Shown piece by piece: positions 52,317 through 60,978 of a stretch of 64,000 nt of DNA. The stretch comes from UBA4744 sp963707435 (GTDB lineage Bacteria; Actinomycetota; Acidimicrobiia; Spongiisociales; UBA4744), in NCBI GenBank assembly GCA_963707435.1, contig CAVPPF010000002.1:662841-726840 (forward strand), written 5' to 3'. The notes under the pieces are model-generated. The model saw only the letters and a list, made by a program, of their open reading frames with translations, was not told the DNA's origin and did not search any database. The stretch's first letter is position 1. Each line of letters starts with the position of its first letter. Both the position numbers and the translations under genes were made by a program.

Positions 52317-53398
52317 ACGACCGGCCCCCGGGTTGCGCGATTCTGCACCAGCCATCCCGCTCCCAGCCATGCGAGCAACCACAGGGGACCAAAGACCCGG
52401 ACCGCGTTGTTCCCGTCTCCCCATACGACCGTCGACGACACCAGCGCCACCGCCACCCAGGGAAGCGTCAAGAAGGCAAGCAGTCGCCGGCGGGTCGCCA
52501 CTACGACGACCAACGATCCACCCAGAGCGACCAGGGCCACGATCGCCTGCACCAGATCGGCCGGGGTTTCCCACCGGGAGAACGACTCGACGAGACCCAC
52601 GAATGGCCAGGCGAAGTTGTCCTTGGAGGAAAGGCCGTTTCCTACCTGCCACGACAACCAGCCGATCCACAGCATGAGCGGCACGACGGGTACGAGGGCC
52701 AGGGCGAGGCCGGAGCGTCGTTGTCCGCTGAAGAGCAGCCAGCCGCCCATTCCGACGGCGAAGAGGATGTACGCTTCCTTGGTCAGGGCGGCGGCGGCCA
52801 GCGCAAGTATCGCCCACGCCGTCCGCCGGCGCAGGGTCAGGCTCACGGCCACCATGGCCAACGCCATCGCCAGGGCGTCGGCGGTAGCGAGTTGCACAGA
52901 GAGCCACATCCCCAGATTGCCCAGGATGCCAAGCACTGCCCACGATCGCGCTCCTACCAGCGCGGCAACGTCGGCTGTGGCCGCAGTAGCGATCCCGAAG
53001 CCGATCACCGCCCAGGCGGCCAGCCCGACGAGCGCAGCTTGCGGGGGAAGCCATCCGAATCCACCGGCCAGCCAGCCGTAGAGGACCCGGCGGTATCGGT
53101 AGGCTCCGTCGTCGGCCAGGGCAGGCAAGTCGTTCAAACCGAGCGGATCCCGGGCAATGAGGTAGGAATACTGGCCGTCGTGGCCAAGTCCTTCGGTCAG
53201 CGGAATCGTCCCGAGCTCACCCTCGATGAACGTGCGGGTACCGGACTCGTGACCGACCCGGAGGATGGATGCCAGGTTTCCGTCGGCGGTTCGTAGCTGA
53301 CTCCAGAGGGCGAATCCGGCAACCAGCACGCCCAGGAGGAACCATCCGATCAACCGTTTCCCCGTCAGACCTTGCCGGACGACCGCAACCGCTGTCAT
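52313..53398 (-). CDS. GT-C-like membrane protein with GHDG motif
   Basis: A 361-aa protein with an N-terminal helix (LIGWFLLGVLVAGFALW). The loop LGHDGQYSYLIARDPLGLND is followed by GAYRYRRVLYGWLAG, and about nine further hydrophobic segments come after. It is clearly paralogous to the upstream gene (53395): both share RLIGWFL/RQLAGWFL starts, GHDGQ loops and N-N-(A/S)-(V/M)-R-V-F near the end. The start overlaps that gene's stop by four bases, indicating a tandem duplication. Likely envelope glycopolymer role. Confidence 0.72.
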   Translation of the reverse strand: MTAVAVVRQGLTGKRLIGWFLLGVLVAGFALWSQLRTADGNLASILRVGHESGTRTFIEGELGTIPLTEGLGHDGQYSYLIARDPLGLNDLPALADDGAYRYRRVLYGWLAGGFGWLPPQAALVGLAAWAVIGFGIATAATADVAALVGARSWAVLGILGNLGMWLSVQLATADALAMALAMVAVSLTLRRRTAWAILALAAAALTKEAYILFAVGMGGWLLFSGQRRSGLALALVPVVPLMLWIGWLSWQVGNGLSSKDNFAWPFVGLVESFSRWETPADLVQAIVALVALGGSLVVVVATRRRLLAFLTLPWVAVALVSSTVVWGDGNNAVRVFGPLWLLAWLGAGWLVQNRATRGPVV

Positions 53399-54492
53399 GT
53401 CGGCGACCGGTCCTGATGGCGTGACCCGACGAGCGTGGCGACTGCGAGAATCGCCAGCGTCAGGAGCGGCGCGAAGACTCTCATCGAGTTGTTGCCCAGA
53501 TTCCAGACCCATCCCGAGGAAACGAGAGCGAGAACCACCCACGGCCAGGTCAGCCACCGCAGCAGACCGGAGCGCACGAAGAATGGAACCAGGGCAGCGA
53601 GCAGGAGGCTGCCGACCGCCACGAGGGAAAACGTCAGGTCTTTGCCTGTCGTGTCCGTCCATCCGCGGGCGGCGTCGACAATCCCGGCCAGCGGAAACGA
53701 GAAGTTGCCGCGCGGGGTCAGCCCTTCGCCCATCGTGGCGGTGAGCCAGAGCGACCAGATGAGCAACGGTGCAGCTGCGCCAACCCCGAGAACAACCCCT
53801 TCCCGGCGGTGTTCCCGGAACCACTCCCAGCCGGCCAGGCCGGCCGCGACCAGAACGTATTGGTCCTTGGCGAGAGCCGCCAACGCCAGAGCTATCACCG
53901 CTCCCACCTTGATTCCGCGCCGCCACAACGCCACGCCGCTCAGTGCCAATCCGAGAGCGAGCGCATCGGGGGTGAGGAGTTGAACGGACAGCCAGACACC
54001 CGGGTTGGCAAGGACTCCTGCCACGACCCAGGACCGGGTCGTGAGCGAGTTACCCAGGTCGGCGACGGCGGCGGTCGCCAGACCCATCCCGATCGCGGAC
54101 CACACGACCAATCCTGTGAGGGCTGCCTCGCCGTCCCAGAGCCCGAACCCGCCGGCCAGCGCCGGAAGCAGGATGCGGCGATAGCGGTAGGCGCCGTGGT
54201 CGAACAGCTCCGGAGCCGATCCCCGGCCGAGCGGGTCTACCGCAATGAGGTACGAGAACTGTCCGTCGTGTCCAGCCCGTTCGACGGTTTCGACGGGGCC
54301 GAGTTGCGCCTCGATGAGCGGCCGGAGAGATGACGTCTCTCCGGCATTGACGAGGCCGGTCCAATCGCCCCCCAGGGCACGTACCTGGAGCCACTGCAGA
54401 AGCACGGCTACAAGGACCCCCACCAGGAACCAGCCCGCCAGTTGTCGGAAGCCGAGCCGGCGAGCCGTGGTGGGGAGCTGCATGGAGGGCAT
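53395..54492 (-). CDS. GT-C-like membrane protein with GHDG motif (tandem paralogue)
   Basis: A 365-aa relative of the downstream gene. It carries AGHDGQFSYLIAVDPLGRGS and GAYRYRRILLPALAGGFG in the first loop, and NLGNNSMRVFAPLLTLAIL near the C-terminus. ATG 54492 (MPSMQLPTTARRLGF) is taken; 54483 is an alternative, and the longer reading to 54540 is unlikely. It is transcribed divergently from the methyltransferase at 54573. Confidence 0.72.
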   Translation of the reverse strand: MPSMQLPTTARRLGFRQLAGWFLVGVLVAVLLQWLQVRALGGDWTGLVNAGETSSLRPLIEAQLGPVETVERAGHDGQFSYLIAVDPLGRGSAPELFDHGAYRYRRILLPALAGGFGLWDGEAALTGLVVWSAIGMGLATAAVADLGNSLTTRSWVVAGVLANPGVWLSVQLLTPDALALGLALSGVALWRRGIKVGAVIALALAALAKDQYVLVAAGLAGWEWFREHRREGVVLGVGAAAPLLIWSLWLTATMGEGLTPRGNFSFPLAGIVDAARGWTDTTGKDLTFSLVAVGSLLLAALVPFFVRSGLLRWLTWPWVVLALVSSGWVWNLGNNSMRVFAPLLTLAILAVATLVGSRHQDRSPT

Positions 54493-54572
54493 TGTGTCAT
54501 TGTCGGTCGCCGGGACCAATGATTGAGCCACGACTGGCACGATCGGCTCGCGCCTGGGAACCTCTCATCCTG

Positions 54573-55269
54573 ATGAGCACCGAATGGGACGGACCTGGCC
54601 GGGTGGTGGAGTCAAGAGTTGGAAGACGATCCTGCCTACCAGCGGGACGTCCTGCCGATGCTGCTGGGCTTGCTCGAGGCCCGCGCGGGACGAACCTATC
54701 TGGATGCCGGCTGCGGCGAGGGCCGGGTCATGCGAGCGATTGGTGAAATGGGCGCACGAGCGATCGGATGTGACATCAACCTCGAGCTGCTCCGCCTGGC
54801 CCATCGAGAGGGTCCTGTGGTCTGCGGCCGTTTGCCGGATCTGGACTGGATCCGCCCGGGAACGTTCGACGGCGCGTATGCCAGCCTGGTTGTCGAGCAT
54901 CTGGTCGACCTCGAGCCGTTCTTCGCGGGCCTGGCCCGGGCGGTTCGAACGGGCGGACCCCTCGCCCTGGTCGTAAATCATCCGCTCTTCACCGCACCCG
55001 GGTCCGGTCCGGTGGTTGATCCGACCGATGATGAAGTGTTCTGGCGCTGGGGGACCTATCTCGGCGACGGTTTCACGGAAGAACCGGCCGGTGAGGGCCG
55101 GGTGACGTTCTATCACCGCCCGCTGGCCGGACTGTTGAATGCAGCCGCCGAGGCGGGCTGGGCGCTGGCACACACCGTCGAACGGGCCGCCGCCACGACG
55201 CACGATGCGCTCCTGGCGGCCCAGGGACACATCCCCCGTCTGCTCGGATTGCGCTGGACGAAGCTCTAG
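54573..55269 (+). CDS. Class I SAM-dependent methyltransferase, one frameshift
   Basis: About 231 aa when joined. ATG 54573 begins MSTEWDG, then the frame shifts to LAGWWSQELEDDPAYQRDV, explained by one extra C at 54594-54595. The SAM-binding motif I is TYLDAGCGEGRVMRAIGEMG, followed by AIGCDINLELLRLA and VVEHLVDLEPFFAGLARAVR. A TTG at 54619 could start a shorter protein without any frameshift, but the upstream residues are family-like. The substrate is unknown. Confidence 0.75.
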
Positions 55270-55886
55270 GGCGTGACGGGCTCTCCGTTGAGCTTGCGGT
55301 ACACGTAGGCCATGGCCAGCCACGAAACCGGCACCGTGACCAGCAAGCCGATACCGAGGGCGATGGCCCCGGCCAGATTGAAGAAGAACAGTGCAACCCC
55401 CAGACCGAACAGGTCCCACTTCTGGGCCCTGGTGATGGCGGCGCTCTGCTCGATGCTCTGCATGATCCCGTGTTCTTTGTCGACGATGTTGTAGGCATAG
55501 AAGCCGAAGGTGATCGCCAGGTAGATACCCGGGACGATCAAGAACACGAGCCCGATGACCACCATGACCCCGACGATGAAGGAGGCGATGATGTACACAA
55601 ATGCCTGGTCGGCTCGTTGGAAGAGATCGCCGGTGCTGATGGTCTCTCCATCCGCGATCTTCAGGGCGATACGGATCACGCCCATCGAGATCAACACCGA
55701 GACGAACCAGCCGATCAAGTTGAAGAGGGTCCCGAGGAACCCCCTGGCTGCGTAGGTGAAGATCAAGTTGACGACCGCGATGGCCACCATGGCAATCAGG
55801 ATTGGCCCGAGATTCTCCTGGAACTTCTTCCATCCCCAGCTGAGGGCTTCTCCGATCGAGAAGCGGTTGGTTTCCGGAACGGTCAT
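55266..55886 (-). CDS. Integral membrane protein (GlpQ-membrane/DUF975-like)
   Basis: A 206-aa protein with about five hydrophobic segments. It starts MTVPETNRFSIGEALSWGWK at ATG 55886 with ggaggcga upstream. The pattern of an N-terminal amphipathic 'SIGEALSWGWKKFQENL' segment followed by broad membrane helices is common in uncharacterised actinobacterial membrane proteins. Its 3' end overlaps the convergent methyltransferase by four bases. Function unknown. Confidence 0.65.
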   Translation of the reverse strand: MTVPETNRFSIGEALSWGWKKFQENLGPILIAMVAIAVVNLIFTYAARGFLGTLFNLIGWFVSVLISMGVIRIALKIADGETISTGDLFQRADQAFVYIIASFIVGVMVVIGLVFLIVPGIYLAITFGFYAYNIVDKEHGIMQSIEQSAAITRAQKWDLFGLGVALFFFNLAGAIALGIGLLVTVPVSWLAMAYVYRKLNGEPVTP

Positions 55887-55966
55887 TTCGCCTCCACGGA
55901 GCGTTGTCCCGCCGACACTACTCCACGGACGTCCCACGGGCCTGCAAGCCCACGTCCTTTCGTCGG

Positions 55967-55972
55967 TACACT
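55967..55972 (+). promoter_or_regulatory. Candidate leaderless -10 element of uvrC
   Basis: TACACT, the same hexamer as at uvrA and uvrB, ends nine bases before the uvrC ATG. The upstream TTGTC half of the damage-type promoter is not at the right distance here. Confidence 0.3.
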
Positions 55973-55981
55973 GCTCCGGGC

Positions 55982-57816
55982 ATGAAGCGGCCCACCCCTG
56001 CCGAAATCCCCGACTCTCCGGGCGCGTACGTATTCCGGGACGCCCATGGACAGGTGCTCTACGTCGGCAAGGCGAAGTCGCTTCGCAAACGGGTGGCCAA
56101 CTACTTCGGCAGGGACCTTCAGGCAAGGACGCAAGCGATGGTCGACGCCGCCGACAGCGTCGATTGGATCGTTACGGACAGCGAAGTCGCTGCCCTGATG
56201 CTCGAGTACTCGCTCATCAAGAAGCACCGTCCCCGGTTCAATATCCGTTTGCGGGATGACAAGAGCTACCCGTATCTGGCCATCACCCGCTCCGACGAGT
56301 GGCCCCGGGCCAGGGTCATGCGGGGCAAGAAGCGGAAAGGTACCGAGTACTTCGGCCCGTACGCCCACACCTATGCCATTCGCAAGACGCTCGACGAACT
56401 CCTCAAGACCTTTCCGATCCGGACGTGCTCCGACGGGCTCTTTCGCCGCCAGAAGGCGCAGGGACGGCCCTGTCTGTTGTTCCATATCGAGAAGTGTTCG
56501 GGCCCCTGTGTGGACGAGGTATCGCAAGACGACTACCAGGGGTACGTCGATGGGCTGGCGCGGTTTCTGGGAGGTGACACGGACGAGATCGTCCAGCAAT
56601 TGCGCGCAAATATGGAGCACGCCGCCGGTGAGCTTGCCTACGAGCAGGCCGCTCGATTTCGAGATCGGCTCCATGACGCCGAGCGAGCCATCGCTCGGCA
56701 GGAGGTCGTGACCGACCGTGCCGAGGACTTCGACCTCATCGCTCTCGAGGAAGACGATCTCGAGGCGGCGGTCCAGGTGCTGACGGTACGACGCGGCAGG
56801 GTGGTGGGAAGGTTGGGAACGGTCCTCGACAAGGTCGAGGATGTCACCACCGGTGAACTGATCGCCAGCGTCCTCCGTGAGCTCTACGGAGAAGATCGCC
56901 CGCCCAAGGCCGTCCTCGTTCAGGAACTGCCTCCTGACACCGACCTGTGGGCAGCCTGGCTGGCGGAACGGCGCGGGGGCAGGTCTCGTTGCGCGTGCCG
57001 CAACGTGGCGCGAAACGCCGCCTGCTCGAGACCGCCCGGACGAATGCCCGGGAAGCTTTCGCCCGGCACCGATTGCGCCGCCAATCGGATCACAACGCCA
57101 GGGCGCGGGCGCTGCGCAGTCTCCAGGACGCGCTGGGCCTTCCCGTTCCACCGCTGCGGATCGAGGCGTACGACATCTCAACCATTCAGGGAACCAACAC
57201 GGTCGGTTCCATGGTGGTGCTCGAGGACGGGCTTCCGAAGACCTCCGACTACCGGAGGTTCCGGATCCGATCGGTCGACGGACAGGACGACTTCGCGTCG
57301 ATGGAGGAGGTGCTGCGCCGCCGCTTCGCCGCATACCTCAAGGAACGCGACCTTCCGATCGAAGAACGCGGCAAGTTCTCGTATCCGCCTTCGCTGGTCC
57401 TCATCGATGGGGGAGCGGGCCAGCTTTCGCGGGCGGTGCGAGTGCTGGGCGATCTCGAGCTCGACATTCCGGTGGTCGGTCTGGCCAAGCGGATGGAAGA
57501 GGTCTACATGCCGGGTCGGGCCGATCCGATCCGCATTCCCCGCGATGAGGAAGCCCTGCACCTCCTCCAGAGAGTCCGGGATGAAGCTCATCGCTTCGCC
57601 ATCACCTATCACCGCCGGCTGCGGAGCCGCTCGATGATCGACTCGACCCTCGACGATGTCCCCGGGATCGGACCAACCCGGAAGAAGGCACTGCTGCGGC
57701 GTTTTGGATCGCTCAAGAGAATCAGGTCGGCCAGCCCCGCCGAACTCGGCGAGGCCTTGCCGGAGGCCGTGGCTGCAAATCTCTACGCTGCATTGCACGG
57801 TTCGGAGGGTCGATGA
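55982..57816 (+). CDS. uvrC: Excinuclease ABC subunit C, one frameshift
   Basis: Dual-incision nuclease of nucleotide excision repair, about 611 aa when joined. The N-terminal GIY-YIG domain has PGAYVFRDAHGQVLYVGKAK. A UVR motif (YEQAARFRDRLHDAERAI) follows. At LAERRGG the frame breaks, and QVSLRVPQRGAKRRLLETA continues in another frame, as if one G of the run at 56975-56979 were missing. The C-terminal RNase H-like domain (IEAYDISTIQG, VLIDGGAGQL) and a helix-hairpin-helix (DDVPGIGPTRKKALL) are intact. Confidence 0.95.
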
Positions 57817-57896
57817 CTCCACCGATTAGTCCCCGCGTGCGACACTGGGGCGTAGAACACATGCAAGCGAAACACTGATCGGATAGGAGAACGCTC

Positions 57897-58757
57897 TTGG
57901 TTAGCCGACCACAAGTACTGGTCGTGACCGGCATGTCCGGGGCCGGGCGGTCAACCGCCGCAAAGGTTCTCGAAGACCTCGGATACCTGGTCGTCGACAA
58001 CCTGCCCCCTGCGCTGATCGGCGAGATTGTCCGCTTCAACGACCTGGCGGACGTCCCCCGTCGCCTGGCGCTGGTCATCGACGCCCGGGGCGGCTTCAGT
58101 CTGACGGATCTCAGCACCGAAATGAACCGTTTGCTGCGCGGCGGGGTTTCGACGGCAGTGCTCTTCCTCGATGCGGACGACGACATGCTGATCCGCCGCT
58201 ACAAAGAGAACCGGCGGCCCCACCCGATGGGCAAGCCGACACTGGGGGAGTCGCTCTTCGCCGAGCGGGAACTGCTCGCCGAACTCCGGGCCGAGGCCGA
58301 CTACATCATCGACACGACCGACCTCAACGTCCATCAATTGAGGGAGAGGATCGAGGAGGACTTCCAGGGCGGCCAACCCGAGCGACCGATGCGCGTGACC
58401 GTTTCATCCTTCGGTTTCAAGCACGGCGCTCCCCGGGACGCCGACCTGATGTTCGATGTGCGTTTCCTCCCCAACCCGCACTGGCAGGAAGAGCTCCGAC
58501 CCCTGACGGGCAATGATGCGTCGGTTCGAGATTACGTGTTGGGGGATGAGGACACGCAGGCTTTCCTGGAGAAGATCGAGGACATGCTGGCCTTCCTCCT
58601 CCCCCGCTTCCGGCGTGTTGGGAAGTCGTACGTCAGCATCGGGGTCGGGTGCACGGGCGGCCGCCATCGTTCGGTGGCGATTGCCAACGAATTGGGTCGC
58701 TGGCTCGAATCCGAAGGAATCGAGGCGTCGGTCCGGCACCGGGATTCGAGCAAGTGA
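57897..58757 (+). CDS. rapZ: RapZ-family nucleotide-binding protein
   Basis: A 286-aa P-loop protein. TGMSGAGRSTAAKVLEDLGY carries Arg where other phyla have Lys, as is usual in actinobacterial RapZ. VVDNLPPALI and the C-terminal CTGGRHRSVAIANEL are family motifs. In Escherichia coli RapZ controls glucosamine-6-phosphate synthase through small RNAs; the actinobacterial role is less clear. TTG 57897 is chosen because aggagaacgctc precedes it at correct spacing. The stop overlaps yvcK. Confidence 0.93.
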   Translation: MVSRPQVLVVTGMSGAGRSTAAKVLEDLGYLVVDNLPPALIGEIVRFNDLADVPRRLALVIDARGGFSLTDLSTEMNRLLRGGVSTAVLFLDADDDMLIRRYKENRRPHPMGKPTLGESLFAERELLAELRAEADYIIDTTDLNVHQLRERIEEDFQGGQPERPMRVTVSSFGFKHGAPRDADLMFDVRFLPNPHWQEELRPLTGNDASVRDYVLGDEDTQAFLEKIEDMLAFLLPRFRRVGKSYVSIGVGCTGGRHRSVAIANELGRWLESEGIEASVRHRDSSK

Positions 58758-59725
58758 CCTCGCCGGAGACTTCCCTCGAAACGGAGTTGCTCTCGCTCAC
58801 GTCCGATGGCCCGCGGGTCGTCGCCATCGGCGGTGGGCACGGACTGGCGCAAGCTCTCGAAGCCGCCCTGTCGTACGCCTCGCACGTCACAGCGGTTGTC
58901 ACCGTCGGCGACGATGGGGGCTCGTCGGGCAGATTGACCTCGACGCTGGAGATACCTCCTCCGGGTGACATCCGCAAGTGCCTTCTGGCGTTGAGTCCGG
59001 AACCGACGATATTTCGCGAGCTGTTCGGGTATCGGTTCGACTCGACCGACGTCTCCGGCCATTCGCTGGGAAATCTCATGCTGGCTGCCCTCACGGAACT
59101 GATGGGCGACGACTTCGAGGCGGCGGTGCGGGTCGCCGCGGAAATGCTGGGGACCGTCGGCAAGGTGGTGCCGGTGGCTCGTAAGTCGCTGCACCTGCAA
59201 GCGATGATCGATGGGGTGCTCGTCGACGGACAGGCCGCCATCACCCGGGCCAGGGGCCATTTGTCCGAACTGCGGCTGGTGCCTCCCGATGAGCCGGCCA
59301 ACCCGCACGCCCTGGAGGCAATTCTCTCTGCCGATCAGATCCTGATCGGGCCCGGCAGCCTTTTCACGTCGGTGCTCGCAGCGCTGGCCGTGCCGGGAAT
59401 GGCCGGGGCGATGCGAACGGCACCCGGACACATCGTCTTCATCGCCAATCTGGTCACCCAGGATGGGGAAACCCTCGGAATGACGTGCGCCGACCACATC
59501 GACGCCCTTCACCGGGTTGGAGGGGTCCGGGTCGCCGGTACCATCGTGGCGCACCGAGGGGAAATCCGCATGGAAGGACCGATTGAACAGATTCGCGTTG
59601 ACAAGGCCGAACTGGCATCCATGGGCTGGGACGTCGTCGAGGCCGACCTCGTGGACGAGTCCGCGGACTGGCCACAACACGATCCCATCCGGCTGGGTCA
59701 AACTCTGGCCCAGCTCAAGAATTGA
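58754..59725 (+). CDS. yvcK: YvcK/CofD-like UDP-sugar-binding regulator
   Basis: A 323-aa gluconeogenesis-factor-type protein, linked in other bacteria to cell-wall precursor flux and binding UDP-GlcNAc. VVAIGGGHGLAQALEAAL, VTVGDDGGSSGRL and PGDIRKCLLAL are the family motifs. The GTG start overlaps the rapZ stop by four bases. In most actinobacteria whiA follows; here pgk starts 20 bases after the stop. Confidence 0.93.
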   Translation: MTSPETSLETELLSLTSDGPRVVAIGGGHGLAQALEAALSYASHVTAVVTVGDDGGSSGRLTSTLEIPPPGDIRKCLLALSPEPTIFRELFGYRFDSTDVSGHSLGNLMLAALTELMGDDFEAAVRVAAEMLGTVGKVVPVARKSLHLQAMIDGVLVDGQAAITRARGHLSELRLVPPDEPANPHALEAILSADQILIGPGSLFTSVLAALAVPGMAGAMRTAPGHIVFIANLVTQDGETLGMTCADHIDALHRVGGVRVAGTIVAHRGEIRMEGPIEQIRVDKAELASMGWDVVEADLVDESADWPQHDPIRLGQTLAQLKN

Positions 59726-59745
59726 ACAGGACGGTGAGGGGAGCC

Positions 59746-60927
59746 ATGGGCAAGTATCTGACACTGGATGACGTTGACGTAGCGGGCCGGCGGGTTTTGG
59801 TCCGGGCCGACCTCAACGTCCCGATCTCGAACGGTGTGGTTGCGGACGATTTTCGGATTCGGGCGAGCCTCCCCACCTTTTCTCGCCTTCGCGAGGCTGG
59901 TGCCACGGTGGTGGTGTGCAGCCACCTCGGGCGCCCCAAGGACCGCGAGCCCGAATTCGGGATGGATCCGGTGGCCGTCCGTCTCGCCGAGGTTGGTGGT
60001 TTCCCCGTGCGGAAGCTCGACGCAGTCGTCGGTGACGATGTGGAGGCTGCCGTAGCGGCTGCCGGTCCCGGCGATGTGCTGCTGCTCGAGAACACCAGGT
60101 TCGAGCCGGGGGAGAAGAAGAACGATCCGGCCCTGGCGACGGCTCTGGCCGGGCTGGCCGACGTCTTCGTGCTCGATGCGTTCGGTTCGGCCCACCGGGC
60201 TCATGCTTCGACGGTGGGTATCGCCGACCATGTGGTTTCGGTTGCCGGTCCGCTGCTCGTTCAGGAGGTCGAGGCGCTCGGTGTGCTGCTCGTCGACCCC
60301 CCCCATCCATTCACCGTGGTGCTGGGTGGAGCCAAAGTGTCCGACAAGCTGGGCGTCATCAAGGCCTTGTTGCCGAAGGTCGACCTGATGCTGATCGGAG
60401 GCGGCATGTGCTTCACCCTGCTGCGTTCCGAGGGTTATGAGATCGGGTCGTCGCTGTTCGAAGAGGACCGTCTCGACGAGGTCAGGGAGGTCCTCGGATC
60501 CGAGACCGGCGATCGTATCCGGCTTCCCGACGATTTCATCGTTGCGGACCAGTTCGCAGCCGAGGCGGAGTACGCGGTGGTGGATCGCAACCTCATCCCG
60601 GAAGAGTGGATGGGTCTCGATATCGGTCCCGAAACCGCTGAGGTCTTCGCAGGGGCCATTCGCGGGTCCGGAGCCGTCTTCTGGAACGGTCCGATGGGTG
60701 TGTTCGAGTGGGAGCACTTCCGGAACGGAACCGAGGTGGTGGCGCGAGCTCTGACCGACCATCCAGGCTTCACGGTGGTCGGCGGGGGCGATTCGGTAGC
60801 GGCGCTGCGCTTGTTGGGCTTGGAAGGGGCGGTTTCTCACCTGTCGACCGGCGGTGGGGCAGGGCTAGAGATGTTGGAAGGCAAGACGCTGCCGGGATTG
60901 ACGGCGTTGGAAAGGTGGGTGAGCTAG
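59746..60927 (+). CDS. pgk: Phosphoglycerate kinase
   Basis: Glycolytic ATP-forming kinase, 393 aa. RRVLVRADLNVPI and VCSHLGRPKD form the substrate site. GGAKVSDKLGVI and FTVVGGGDSVAALR form the nucleotide site. ATG 59746 has ggtgaggggagcc upstream. It is directly downstream of yvcK with no gap gene. tpiA lies beyond an inserted minus-strand gene. Confidence 0.97.
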   Translation: MGKYLTLDDVDVAGRRVLVRADLNVPISNGVVADDFRIRASLPTFSRLREAGATVVVCSHLGRPKDREPEFGMDPVAVRLAEVGGFPVRKLDAVVGDDVEAAVAAAGPGDVLLLENTRFEPGEKKNDPALATALAGLADVFVLDAFGSAHRAHASTVGIADHVVSVAGPLLVQEVEALGVLLVDPPHPFTVVLGGAKVSDKLGVIKALLPKVDLMLIGGGMCFTLLRSEGYEIGSSLFEEDRLDEVREVLGSETGDRIRLPDDFIVADQFAAEAEYAVVDRNLIPEEWMGLDIGPETAEVFAGAIRGSGAVFWNGPMGVFEWEHFRNGTEVVARALTDHPGFTVVGGGDSVAALRLLGLEGAVSHLSTGGGAGLEMLEGKTLPGLTALERWVS

Positions 60928-60978
60928 CTACCGGACCGGTGGCGCGCCCGGCCCCCAGAGACGCTCGAGTCAACCCGA

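Noticed and set aside
54619..54621. TTG as the natural start of the methyltransferase at 54573
   Set aside because: Family-like residues (LAGWWSQE) lie upstream in the same frame, and an ATG at 54573 connects to them through a single extra base. Not fully excluded.
56947..57816. Separate gene for a 289-aa UvrC C-terminal protein
   Set aside because: Its first residues are translated in the wrong frame from uvrC, and the sequence joins the upstream half exactly if one G is restored. It is the second half of uvrC.
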